From assembly GCF_049800675.1 (NCBI RefSeq), contig NZ_JBLOOT010000006.1, positions 62,001 through 126,000 on the forward strand: a stretch of DNA of 64,000 nucleotides. Direction: 5' to 3'. Position 1 is the first letter of the stretch; every line of letters begins with the position of its first letter. A model generated the notes under the pieces. It was given only the letters and a program-made list of their open reading frames with translations. It searched no databases and was not told where the DNA came from. Origin of the DNA: Cauispirillum nitrogeniifigens. GTDB taxonomy: Bacteria; Pseudomonadota; Alphaproteobacteria; Rhodospirillales; Rhodospirillaceae. Shown one piece after another: positions 53,245 through 61,136 of this stretch. The translations under genes and the position numbers were made by a program.

Positions 53245-55197
53245 ATGAACCGCACCATCAGCATGGCCGTCGCCGCCGCCCTCGCCCTGGCCTCCGTGCT
53301 GCTGCCGTCGTCCCTGCGGGCGGCGGCGGTCGAGGAGGTCGTCCTCACCCTGGCCCCCGCCGACTCGGTCCTGACCGGACACGCCAGCCTGAGCGTCCCG
53401 GCGGGGGCGCCCGATCTGCGCCTGGATCTGGACGATGCCTTCACCCTCACCGCCGTGCGGGTGGGGGAGCGGACCCTGGTGCCGCCACGCGATCCCGGCG
53501 GCGGGCGCTTCGTGCTGCCGGGGGAGGGGCCGTGGACCGTGGAGGTGGACTGGCGTGGGGTGTTGCCCCCGCCCGACCCGCCGGCCGTGGCGCCCCAGGG
53601 CTCCTACCTTCCCGCCGAAATCGCCTGGTATCCGCGCCCCGACGATGGCGCCGTCCCCCGGCGGCTGACCGTGCGCACCCCGGCCGGTCATCGCGCCGTC
53701 GTCACCGGGGCGCTGCTGGAGGAAGAGGTGGGCGCCGACGGCGCGATCGCAACCTTCGCCCCCTACACCGACGAGCCGACCTCCGTCTTCGCCGGTCCCT
53801 ATGCCGTCACCGAGCGGATGGTCGACGGGCGCCGCCTGCGTACCTACTTCCCGCCGGGCATGGAGGGGCTGGCCGACGGCTACCTGGAGGACACGGCGCG
53901 CCACATCGCCCGCTGGTCGGCGGAGATCGGCCCGTACCCTTACGACGGCTTCGCCATCGTTGCCGCGCCCTACCCTGTGGGTTGGGGCTTTCCCGGCCTG
54001 ACCTATGTGTCCGAGCGCATTCTCGCCCAGCCGTTCATGCGGGCCCGCTCCCTGCCGCACGAGATCCTGCATTCCTGGTGGGGCAACGCGGTGACGCCGG
54101 ACTATGCCAGCGGCAACTGGGCGGAGGGCCTGACCACCTACATGGCCGACTACGCCCTGGCCGACGAGGCGGGGCGCCGCCGCCTGCGCCTGGAGTGGCT
54201 GCGCGACTACGCCGCCCTGCCGGCCGAGCGCGACCGTCCCGTGACCACCTTCACCGCCAAGGCGCACGGCGCCGATCAGGTGATCGGCTACGGCAAGGTG
54301 GCCTTCATCTTCCACATGCTGGAGCGCCAACTGGGCGAGGATGTCTTCCGGCGCGGCGTGGCCCGCTTCTACGCCGCCCACCGGGGCAGCCGGGCCTCCT
54401 GGGCTGACCTGCGGGCCGTCCTGGAGGCCGAGGCCGGCGAGGATCTGGCGGCGTTCTTCGATCAATGGCTGACGCGGACCGGCGCTCCCGTCCTGACCCT
54501 GGAGCACGCCCAGGCCGGCGGCGGCGCCGTCACCGTGGTGGTGGGGCAGGACGACCCGCCCTATGCCCTGCGCCTGCCGGTCGCCGTGACCACCGCCGAG
54601 GGCACGGCCGGGCAGGTGGTGCCCGTCGCCAGCCTGCGCTCCACCGTGGCGGTTGCCGTCGAGGGGGCTGTCGAGGGCACAGGCCCGCCGCGCGCGGTGA
54701 CGCTGGACCCGGATTTCCATGTCTTCCGCCGGTTGTCGCCGCAGGAAACGCCGCCCATCCTGCGCGACGTGACGCTGGCCGCCGCGCCCGCCGTCCTGCT
54801 GCCGGACGACCCCGCCGCGCGCGCCGTCGCGCAGGATCTGGCGGTGCGGCTGTTCGGCCAGCCGGTGGCCGTCGTTACTGCCAAGGAGGCCGAGGCCGGC
54901 AGCGGGCCGCTGCTGGTCGTGTCCCTGGACGGCGCGACGTCATCGCTGGGTGGCCTGGAGGGGGAGCCGGCGGAGGTCGCCGGCCGGGGCACCGCCCGCG
55001 CCTGGGTCAGGCGCCTGCCCGGCGGGCGGCCGGTGCTGGTGGTCCAGGCGGCGACCGTCAACGCCCTGTCCACGCTGCTGCGGCCCCTGCCGCACTATGG
55101 CCGCGAGAGCTGGCTGGTGTTCGACGGCGGCAGGGTCATCGACAAGGGTCTGTGGGACCCGCCGCAGCAGCCGCTGCGGAAAGCCCTGAGCCGCTGA
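53245..55197 (+). CDS. M1-like zinc metallopeptidase (atypical)
   Basis: A 650-residue exported protein with a signal peptide (MNRTISMAVAAALALASVLLPSSLRAAA). An N-terminal beta domain is followed by a gluzincin core: HEILHSWWGN (zinc and catalytic residues), with the third zinc ligand Glu in GNWAEGLTTYMADY. Seventeen residues separate the HExxH and the Glu where M1 enzymes have eighteen, and the GxMEN exopeptidase loop is replaced by VGWGFPGLTYVSER. Amino-peptidase activity is therefore uncertain. The C-terminal 230 residues look like a helical or beta region without a clear match. Followed by copy 2 of the 126-bp element. Confidence 0.82.
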   Translation: MNRTISMAVAAALALASVLLPSSLRAAAVEEVVLTLAPADSVLTGHASLSVPAGAPDLRLDLDDAFTLTAVRVGERTLVPPRDPGGGRFVLPGEGPWTVEVDWRGVLPPPDPPAVAPQGSYLPAEIAWYPRPDDGAVPRRLTVRTPAGHRAVVTGALLEEEVGADGAIATFAPYTDEPTSVFAGPYAVTERMVDGRRLRTYFPPGMEGLADGYLEDTARHIARWSAEIGPYPYDGFAIVAAPYPVGWGFPGLTYVSERILAQPFMRARSLPHEILHSWWGNAVTPDYASGNWAEGLTTYMADYALADEAGRRRLRLEWLRDYAALPAERDRPVTTFTAKAHGADQVIGYGKVAFIFHMLERQLGEDVFRRGVARFYAAHRGSRASWADLRAVLEAEAGEDLAAFFDQWLTRTGAPVLTLEHAQAGGGAVTVVVGQDDPPYALRLPVAVTTAEGTAGQVVPVASLRSTVAVAVEGAVEGTGPPRAVTLDPDFHVFRRLSPQETPPILRDVTLAAAPAVLLPDDPAARAVAQDLAVRLFGQPVAVVTAKEAEAGSGPLLVVSLDGATSSLGGLEGEPAEVAGRGTARAWVRRLPGGRPVLVVQAATVNALSTLLRPLPHYGRESWLVFDGGRVIDKGLWDPPQQPLRKALSR

Positions 55198-55201
55198 CCT
55201 C

Positions 55202-55327
55202 ATACCGCCCGGCCTATGAAACGACCCTCCGGGCCGTTTCATGCCGAGGCGGCAACGCTCATGCGCCGCGCGGGCTTGCCGGCCGGCGAGCGGTGCTTTG
55301 CGAGTGTCTTTATTCACCGGCCGGTAT
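55202..55327. repeat. 126-bp palindromic element, copy 2
   Basis: Same length, orientation and structure as 32269-32394, with 12 base differences. Inverted ends, an internal ATGAAACG/CGTTTCAT hairpin at 55216-55242, and a shared open frame starting MKRPSGPFHAEA. It begins five bases after the M1-like stop codon, and its last base is the first base of the convergent gene's stop codon on this strand. Confidence 0.88.
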
Positions 55328-55566
55328 CACTCTCCGCCCGCCATGTCCCGCAGCCGGTCGAGCAGCTTGCGGCGGGTGAAGAAGCCGGGGCCGCCGTCGC
55401 CATGGCGGGCGGTGACGCGGCAGAAGGCATCGCGCAGTTCACAGCGTTCGTCGGTGATGGTGTAGCCGGCTTCGTTCAGCAGGCGCTGGACCTCGGCCGC
55501 CATGACCGCAGTGGTGCAGGTGACCTCGACCGTGTGCATGCGGCCGTCGTGACGGGTGCTGACCAT
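55327..55566 (-). CDS. Small hypothetical protein
   Basis: A 79-residue protein, unrecognised. The start MVSTRHDGRMHTVEVTCTTAVMAAEVQRLLNEAGYTI suggests a small alpha/beta fold with strand and helix alternation; it ends FFTRRKLLDRLRDMAGGE. It has an AGGAAG ribosome site, and a nested hairpin (9-bp outer stem 55575-55583 with 55615-55623, inner GTT.CCCC/GGGGAAC) sits just upstream of that site. Confidence 0.6.
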   Translation of the reverse strand: MVSTRHDGRMHTVEVTCTTAVMAAEVQRLLNEAGYTITDERCELRDAFCRVTARHGDGGPGFFTRRKLLDRLRDMAGGE

Positions 55567-55639
55567 GGCTTCCTCCCGCGCGGTTCTCGTTTCCCCTGAT
55601 ATGGGGAACGCCGGCCGCGCGGGGGACTATCCTGAAGAT

Positions 55640-56395
55640 CTAGGCCGAGGCGGCCTCCGGCTGGGCTTGCTCGCCCGAAAGAGCCTCCAGGCAGGCCGCC
55701 AGGACGCGCCGCCCGAACTCGATATTGCCATGCATGGGGTCGCGGCGAAGGTTTGGATGCATGTATCCTTTGGCATTGGTCACGGCGGAGCCGGCATCAA
55801 TGACGCCCGTGCCGACCTCGGCATAGATCTCGCGCATCACCTCCACGCAGGTCGCGTGTATGACCAGGGCTTCGTCAGGCTGCATCCACTTGGGGGTGAA
55901 GCGGGGCGGCGGGTTGGTGACGCAGTACACGCGCTTGCCCAGTCCGGTCAGGAGGCTGGCGAACTGGATGGGATAGCGCCGCTCGCTCCGCAGCATCTCC
56001 TTGAACACGTCCCGGCTGATGAACTGCCGGTCGGTTCCCGGAAGCAGGGAATGCTGCCGCCACAGCGCAGTCCAGGTGGGATTGAGCAGCAGATTGCTGC
56101 TTTCTATGCCGAACACCAGCAGGATGGGGCCGGGGAACGCCTTGAAGTCGGGCGGCAGCCCGGCCGCCTTCATCACCGCCTTGAACCGGGCGGCGGCGAG
56201 GGGATCGACAAAGCCGATGTCGGCACCGTCGGCCTCGAAGAAGGGGCCGACGTATTTGTGGCGGCCAATCCAGTAGGGGCCCTTTTGCAGGGGGCCGCCG
56301 ATGATCTTCCTGTCCGGGTAGTGCTCTTCCGCCGCCTTGATCAAGGCGGTGCAATGGGATGAGCCGAACATCAGGATGGGGGGCTCACCGCTCAT
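55640..56395 (-). CDS. SGNH/GDSL-like hydrolase partner of the GSCFA gene
   Basis: A 251-residue protein. The N-terminal ILMFGSSHCTALIKAAEE resembles the first block of SGNH/GDSL hydrolases (Ser in GSSH), and the late YMHPNLRRDPMHGNIEFGRRVLAACL could supply the Asp-x-x-His block. The middle (GPILLVFGIESSNLLL; RVYCVTNPPPRF) is not diagnostic. The substrate may be an acylated sugar, but that is conjecture. The ATG at 56393-56395 overlaps the upstream GSCFA gene by 11 bases, so the two form an operon. Confidence 0.65.
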   Translation of the reverse strand: MSGEPPILMFGSSHCTALIKAAEEHYPDRKIIGGPLQKGPYWIGRHKYVGPFFEADGADIGFVDPLAAARFKAVMKAAGLPPDFKAFPGPILLVFGIESSNLLLNPTWTALWRQHSLLPGTDRQFISRDVFKEMLRSERRYPIQFASLLTGLGKRVYCVTNPPPRFTPKWMQPDEALVIHATCVEVMREIYAEVGTGVIDAGSAVTNAKGYMHPNLRRDPMHGNIEFGRRVLAACLEALSGEQAQPEAASA

Positions 56396-57500
56396 TGAAG
56401 GCCTCCAGGATTTCTTCATCGCACAGCACGTCGCTTCTCGACTTCGGGCCGTCCTGCCAGCCGGTCTTTTCGGGTTCGCCCGTCTGCGTGGCGGTGGGGA
56501 CGGCGACGGTGTCGGGAACGCCGTGTTCGTGGAAGAAGTGGCGCATGACGTAGGACACCATGTCTTTCCGCACCGTCCGTCGGTTGGCCTCGAATGCCGA
56601 CCCGCCCAGGACATGCGTGGTGACCAGCTCGAAGGACGGGAAGTAGTCGACGCAGTCGAAGGCTTGCCGGATCTCGCCGGCCACGGCGCGCAGCACCGCC
56701 TTGGAATAGGTGGTCGCGGGAAGGATATGATCTTCCGACGCTGTCGCGGTCAGGGGCACCGGGGACACCGTCAGGAGGATGCGGATGGACGGGTTGATGT
56801 CGCGCAGAAACTCCACGCAGCGCCGCAGGTCCTCGTGAACCTCGGAGAAGGAGAAGTTCTTGAAGACATAGTCGGCGTGGGAGAACTCGCCGGCCACGGT
56901 GCCGGGGCAGACGGGATAGACGGTCCCGTCGCGGCGCGCGGCCCAGGTTTCGGTGAGGCCGAGCGTGAAGGTGAAGACTTCGCAGTCCAGGAACAGCCGC
57001 CTGACCGCCCGCAGATGAGTGTCACGGGCGGCAAGGACTTCGTCCCGGCTGGCGAAGCCGCCTTCCTGAATGGTCGGGCGGAAGGGATCGGCGAAGCGGT
57101 CGCCCATCCGCCATACCTCCGCGGCCGCGGCGGCATCCGGGGCGGTCGAGCCCAACCGGCCGGCGTCGGCGCCGAAGGCCCGGTGCAGGAGCTGTCGCAA
57201 CTGCGCCACCGTGTAGATGTTGCCATAGCGGCAGGAATACAGCCCATACCCATAGGCGGCGTGCCGGTCGCCGGGCAGCAACGCCGGTGCCGGCTCATAG
57301 TCCATGAAGCCAAAGCCACGCACGCGCAGTTCCCGGCCGATGTGCTGCGCGAAGCAACTTCCGGCGGTGGCGATGCGGGTCTCCCGGCTGATGGCGAACC
57401 GGCGCTTGTAGATGTCCTCCAGCAGCCCGGTTTCGGGCAGCGCCACGGTTCCCGTGCGCCAGAAGCGGCTGGCCGGCAGGCTCTGATAGGGGTTCGTCAT
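56385..57500 (-). CDS. GSCFA domain protein
   Basis: A 371-residue protein of the GSCFA family (named for its motif), related to SGNH hydrolases. Visible: ISRETRIATAGSCFAQHIGRELRVRGF near residue 40, LGLTETWAARRDGTVYPVCPGTVAG, and LLTVSPVPLTATASEDHILPATTYSKAVLRAV. The catalytic mechanism and substrate are not firmly known; the family is often found near polysaccharide genes. It has fewer G/C-ending codons than its neighbours in places, weakly suggesting transfer. Confidence 0.85.
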   Translation of the reverse strand: MTNPYQSLPASRFWRTGTVALPETGLLEDIYKRRFAISRETRIATAGSCFAQHIGRELRVRGFGFMDYEPAPALLPGDRHAAYGYGLYSCRYGNIYTVAQLRQLLHRAFGADAGRLGSTAPDAAAAAEVWRMGDRFADPFRPTIQEGGFASRDEVLAARDTHLRAVRRLFLDCEVFTFTLGLTETWAARRDGTVYPVCPGTVAGEFSHADYVFKNFSFSEVHEDLRRCVEFLRDINPSIRILLTVSPVPLTATASEDHILPATTYSKAVLRAVAGEIRQAFDCVDYFPSFELVTTHVLGGSAFEANRRTVRKDMVSYVMRHFFHEHGVPDTVAVPTATQTGEPEKTGWQDGPKSRSDVLCDEEILEAFNER

Positions 57501-57796
57501 GGGAGGAGGATTCCGGGCAACGGCAAGGTGCCGAACTATCCATCCCGCGCGCGCGCTCTGTCAAGCACGAGCCAGCCAGCAAGCACGAGCCAGCCACTCC
57601 TCCTCAGGGCTTGAGCACCACCATTCCGCAGCCGTCCTTCTTGTGGCGGACGATGTCGGCCCGCCGCGGCAGGTGGCCGGTCCGGTGGTTGACGGGTGCG
57701 GGGCTACGCCTCGAATTGCTCCATCGTTCTTGACCAAACTCAAGGGAAGCGCAAACTCATAAGAGCATCCTGAGCCCTCACGTCGGGAGACGGGGC
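57501..57796. other. Gap of 296 bp holding a possible decayed gene end
   Basis: No intact gene. A CAAGCACGAGCCAGCCA unit is repeated in tandem near 57560-57595. On the minus strand an open stretch without a start codon ends at a TGA at 57605-57607 and reads GHLPRRADIVRHKKDGC then GMVVLKP. It looks like the 3' end of a lost gene, but I cannot name it. The divergent promoters of the GSCFA and YbaN genes must lie here. Confidence 0.4.
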
Positions 57797-58201
57797 ATGA
57801 TGAAGACCAGGCTATACACCGCCCTGGGGTGGCTGTTCGTCGGCATCGGCGCGGTGGGTGCCGTGCTGCCGGTGCTGCCGACCACGCCGTTCCTGCTGCT
57901 GGCCGCCTGGGCCTTCGCCAAGGGCAGTCCGCGCCTGGAGCGCTGGCTGGTCGAGCATCCGCGCTTCGGGCCGCTGCTGCGGGACTGGCGGCGCCATCGC
58001 CGCATCCCCCTGCACGCCAAGTGCCTGTCGCTGAGCATGATGGCGCTCAGCCTGGTGCACCTGGCGTTCTTCAGCAGCGCCCCGGCCGTCGGCGTCGTCG
58101 CCGCCGGCCTGCTGATGCTCATCGGCGCGGCCTATATCCTGTCCTGCCCGCACGCCCTGCCCGCCGCCAAGGAGGATGCCAAGGATGAGTGCGCTGGCTG
58201 A
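57797..58201 (+). CDS. YbaN family (DUF454) membrane protein
   Basis: A 134-residue inner-membrane protein. Signature: LGWLFVGIGAVGAVLPVLPTTPFLLLAAWAFAKGSPRLERWLVEHPRFGPLLRDWR in consecutive blocks, then IPLHAKCLSLSMMALSL. Function unknown in this family. First gene of a three-gene operon; it overlaps the next gene by 17 bases. Confidence 0.88.
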   Translation: MMKTRLYTALGWLFVGIGAVGAVLPVLPTTPFLLLAAWAFAKGSPRLERWLVEHPRFGPLLRDWRRHRRIPLHAKCLSLSMMALSLVHLAFFSSAPAVGVVAAGLLMLIGAAYILSCPHALPAAKEDAKDECAG

Positions 58202-58478
58202 AGCCGTTCCATCTGCCCCCCCAGGCCGCCGGTTCTGGTTCGATGCCCAGGGTCTGCACCTGGACGTCCGCGACCTGACGCCGCCGGCGCCGATGATCGA
58301 GGCCCTGCGCCTGCTCGCGGCGTTGCGGGACGACCAGGGCGACGGGGTTCTGCTGCACACCCCCCACCTGCCGATGCACCTGCTGCCCGAGTTGGAGGAG
58401 CGCGGCTGGGCGTGGGAGGTTCTGGTCGCCGACGGCCCCGACGGCGCCCTGCTGCGCCTGGAGCGGAGCCGCCCCTGA
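58185..58478 (+). CDS. DUF2249 domain protein
   Basis: A 97-residue soluble protein with a TusA/SirA-like fold by family. The core is FDAQGLHLDVRDLTPPAPMIEALRLLAALRDDQG, then LLPELEERGWAWEVL. DUF2249 proteins are common in denitrifiers near hemerythrins and NnrS-like proteins; their biochemical role is not settled. The ATG at 58185 has AGGAGG upstream, and the stop overlaps the next start (TGATG). Confidence 0.82.
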   Translation: MSALAEAVPSAPPGRRFWFDAQGLHLDVRDLTPPAPMIEALRLLAALRDDQGDGVLLHTPHLPMHLLPELEERGWAWEVLVADGPDGALLRLERSRP

Positions 58479-59758
58479 TGGCCGTCGCCGTGCCCCTGGG
58501 CGGGGCGGCGGAGCGGCTGTGGCACCCGGTTCTTCCCGTGGTCCTGTTCGGCGTCGCCCTGCTGGCCCATGTCGTGGCCTGGCCGGTGCTCGGCTGGGCG
58601 GCGGCGGACGTGGTCGCCGGCATCGGCGGTCCCGGCCCGGCCCTGGCGGCGGTGCACGCCCTGGCCCTGGGGGTTGTGATGCCCACCGTGGTCGCCGCCA
58701 CCCTCCAGGTTCTTCCCGTCGCCACCGTTCAGGCCCCGCCGCCGACGTGGTTGGGGCTGGCGGTGGCGGCACCCCTCCTTCCCGGCGGGGCGGCCCTGGT
58801 GGCCGGCTTCGCGCTGCCGGACCTGGCGATGGTGCGGGCTGGGGCGGCGCTGGCGGCGGTCGCCGTCGTCCTGTTCGTCGGCTTGGCGGGCTTCCTGACG
58901 TGGCGGGTGCGGCGGCCGGGGCAGGGGGACACGCGACTTGCCCTGAGCGCCGGGCTGGCCCTGCTGTTGGCCGGAGTGGTGCTGGCGCTGCTGACGGCGG
59001 CGGGCTACGACCTGCCGCTGCTGCCCGATGCGGCGGCGGGGGCGCGCGCCCACGCCGTGGTCATGCTGTTCGGCGCCATGGGCCTGCTGGTCATCGGCTT
59101 CAGCGTGCTGCTGCTTCCCATGCTGGCGGTGGCCGAGCCGCCGCTGCCGGGCAGCGCCCGCCCAGCCATCGCCCTGGCACTGGCTGGGGCGCTGCTGGGC
59201 ATGGCCGGGGGAGCGTCGCTGGCGGCGGCCGGGATTGTCTGCGGGCTGGCGGCGGCGGTCCTGCACGTCGCGCGCATGCGCCGGGTCATCGCCGCCACCC
59301 TGCGCAGCCGTCTGGGGCCGGAGTTCCGGCTGGTGCGCCTGTCCTGGGCGCTGCTGGTGCTGGCCCTGCTGGCGGCGCTGGGGGTGACGGCCGGGGTGCT
59401 GCCGCCGCGCCTGGAGGCGCTGGTGGTGCTGCTGGCGCTGCACGGCTGGCTGCTCAGCCTGCTCACGGGGGTGCTGCAACGCATCCTGCCGTTCCTGGCC
59501 TCCATGCACAGCGTGCGGGTCTGCGCCAAGCCGGTGGCGGTGACGAAGCTGGTGTGGGCGCCGCCGCTGCGGGTGCATGCCGCCGGTCACGCGGCGGCGC
59601 TGTCGCTGGCTGTCGCCGGCATCCTCCTGACCGAGCCGGCCCTGGTGGTGGCGGGCGCGGTGGCCGGAACGGCGGGGGCTGTCGCCCTGGCGGCCTTCGG
59701 CGCCGCCGTTCTGGCGCGGACCTTGCGCCACGCCGATGCGGTGGGGCCGAAGGAGTAG
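58478..59758 (+). CDS. Polytopic membrane protein, NnrS/heme-copper-oxidase-like
   Basis: A 426-residue inner-membrane protein with about 12 hydrophobic segments. Histidines occur inside helices: VLFGVALLAHVVAWPVLG, AAVHALALGVVMPTVVAATLQVLP, AHAVVMLFGAMGLLVIGF and LALHGWLLSLLTGVLQRILPFL. These recall heme ligands of NnrS and heme-copper-oxidase subunit I relatives, but I cannot confirm the family. Translationally coupled to DUF2249. The pairing suggests a role in nitrogen-oxide stress or respiration. Convergent with the GntR gene four bases away. Confidence 0.65.
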   Translation: MAVAVPLGGAAERLWHPVLPVVLFGVALLAHVVAWPVLGWAAADVVAGIGGPGPALAAVHALALGVVMPTVVAATLQVLPVATVQAPPPTWLGLAVAAPLLPGGAALVAGFALPDLAMVRAGAALAAVAVVLFVGLAGFLTWRVRRPGQGDTRLALSAGLALLLAGVVLALLTAAGYDLPLLPDAAAGARAHAVVMLFGAMGLLVIGFSVLLLPMLAVAEPPLPGSARPAIALALAGALLGMAGGASLAAAGIVCGLAAAVLHVARMRRVIAATLRSRLGPEFRLVRLSWALLVLALLAALGVTAGVLPPRLEALVVLLALHGWLLSLLTGVLQRILPFLASMHSVRVCAKPVAVTKLVWAPPLRVHAAGHAAALSLAVAGILLTEPALVVAGAVAGTAGAVALAAFGAAVLARTLRHADAVGPKE

Positions 59759-59762
59759 GGGA

Positions 59763-60515
59763 TCAGCTCCGGCGGGCGGCGGTGCGGCCGGGTGCGGGCG
59801 CGCCGCTGTCCTCGAACATCACGCTGAGGGTGGCCAGCGTGCGGTCGATGTGCTCTTCGGTATGGCGGCAGGCGGCCTCGGCATCGCGGGCCAGGGTGGC
59901 CTCGAAGATGGCGCGGTGCTCCTGATGGACGTCGCGCGGCACGGCGCGGCCGGCCAGGGCGAGGCGGCGGTAGCGCTCCGACTGGTGATAGAGAATGTCG
60001 CGGAAGTGGCGCAGCCAGTGCGACCCGCAGGCGCCGATCAGGGCATTGTGGAACGCCTCGTTGCGCTCCTCCCACTCCCCGGACAGGCCCTGGGGGTCGT
60101 CATAGATGCGTTCCTCCACCTTGCTCAGGCGGTGCCAGGCGGCGACCAGATTGGCTTCCCAATCGTCGCCGCCGCTGGCGATGGAGTCACGCAGAGCCTG
60201 GGTCTCCAGCATCTTGCGCATGGCGGTGATGTCGCGGATGTCGTCCAGGGAGACGGGCGCGACGCGGAACCCGCGCTGCCCCTCGGCAGTGACCAGGGCG
60301 TCGGCGACCAGCAGGGTCAGGGCCTCCCGCAGGGTCGAGGAACCGACCTGATAGTGCTCCTTGAGCACCTCCACCCGCAGCTTCTCCGCCGGCGGCAGGG
60401 CACCGCTGAGGATGTCCTGGCGGATGGCGTCGTAGGCAAACTCCACCAGCGTCCGCGCGGCGCGGCGGGCGCTTTCCAGATCCTCGGGCGATCTTTGCGA
60501 TGCGGCTGGCACCAT
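59763..60515 (-). CDS. GntR-family (FadR/FCD) transcriptional regulator
   Basis: A 250-residue regulator. N-terminal winged helix (VEFAYDAIRQDILSGALPPAEKLRVEVLKEHYQVGSSTLREALTLLVADAL in segments, about 25-90) and a C-terminal FCD domain (about 100-235; RKMLETQALRDSI, ERNEAFHNALIGACGSHWL, EHRAIFEATLARDAEAACRHTEEHI, with the metal-binding histidines). Divergent from dmpKLMN, so most likely its regulator. AphS of Comamonas is a GntR-type repressor of phenol genes. The ATG at 60513-60515 follows GGAGAAGG. Confidence 0.88.
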   Translation of the reverse strand: MVPAASQRSPEDLESARRAARTLVEFAYDAIRQDILSGALPPAEKLRVEVLKEHYQVGSSTLREALTLLVADALVTAEGQRGFRVAPVSLDDIRDITAMRKMLETQALRDSIASGGDDWEANLVAAWHRLSKVEERIYDDPQGLSGEWEERNEAFHNALIGACGSHWLRHFRDILYHQSERYRRLALAGRAVPRDVHQEHRAIFEATLARDAEAACRHTEEHIDRTLATLSVMFEDSGAPAPGRTAARRS

Positions 60516-60634
60516 GCCTTCTCCATCCCCCCTTGTACCGGGGCCCCCCTTGCAACAGGGCTTGTGTAGCACGCTTGGCGTCGGCGCGACAGGTCCCGCC
60601 AGTTCTGCCCCGCCAGTCCCTCACAGACTATGAT

Positions 60635-60649
60635 GATTCTAAAGGAATC
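60635..60649. promoter_or_regulatory. Candidate GntR operator between the regulator and dmpK
   Basis: GATTC-TAAAG-GAATC is a perfect five-base dyad, and a further GATTC lies at 60671-60676. A TTGACA is present at 60679 on the dmp strand, though without a good -10. The 331-bp gap between the GntR and dmpK starts otherwise holds no gene. I find no convincing sigma-54 site in it, unlike DmpR-type systems. Confidence 0.4.
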
Positions 60650-60846
60650 CGGCAATCTGAAAAAATGTCGAGATTCTGTTTGACAGTCGGCTATGGCCGC
60701 TGGTTTCATGGTTTCAACAAAGGGGGAGTCGCCGCCGCAAGGCCGGAACGCCCCCGCGCGGAGCCGGCAAACGGCCCGCGGTGACAAGGGAACGAGCCGT
60801 GGCGCCGCCGCGCCCGGCCAGGGAAACGACCAGGGCGGAGGCATCC

Positions 60847-61089
60847 ATGCCCCATCAGGCTTTCGTGCGGGTGACCGGCATGCGGCTGGGCCGCTTCGTC
60901 GAGTTCGAGTTCTCGCTGAATGATGCCGACCTGACGGTCGAACTGGTTATGCCGCCTGCCGCCTTCCAGGAGTTCTGCGCCGCCCATGACGCGACGGTGC
61001 TGCCGCCGGCCGACACGGCCGCCGGAACCCTGGCGGGGTTGTACCGGCCGCCGGCGGCTCAAGGATCTCAAGGCGATATCCGTTCGTGA
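60847..61089 (+). CDS. dmpK: Phenol hydroxylase assembly subunit P0 (DmpK)
   Basis: An 80-residue small protein, first gene of a multicomponent phenol hydroxylase operon. It reads MPHQAFVRVTGMRLGRFVEFEFSLNDADLTVELVMPPAAFQEFC, with the DmpK pattern FVEFEFSL and LTVELVMPPAAFQEFC. It helps assemble iron into the oxygenase and is not needed for turnover. The ATG at 60847 has GGAGG five bases upstream. Confidence 0.88.
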   Translation: MPHQAFVRVTGMRLGRFVEFEFSLNDADLTVELVMPPAAFQEFCAAHDATVLPPADTAAGTLAGLYRPPAAQGSQGDIRS

Positions 61090-61136
61090 CGTCGCGGGCG
61101 CCGGATCAACCGGCGTCCTGGAATGGGAGGACCTCC

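Noticed and set aside
57561..57743. A 60-codon minus-strand frame in the gap upstream of the YbaN gene
   Set aside because: No ribosome site or similarity, and it crosses the 17-bp tandem duplication; probably chance.
60679..60720. Possible sigma-54 promoter for dmpKLMN (TGGC...TTCA)
   Set aside because: The essential GC at -12 is missing and the spacing is poor; I could not support it.
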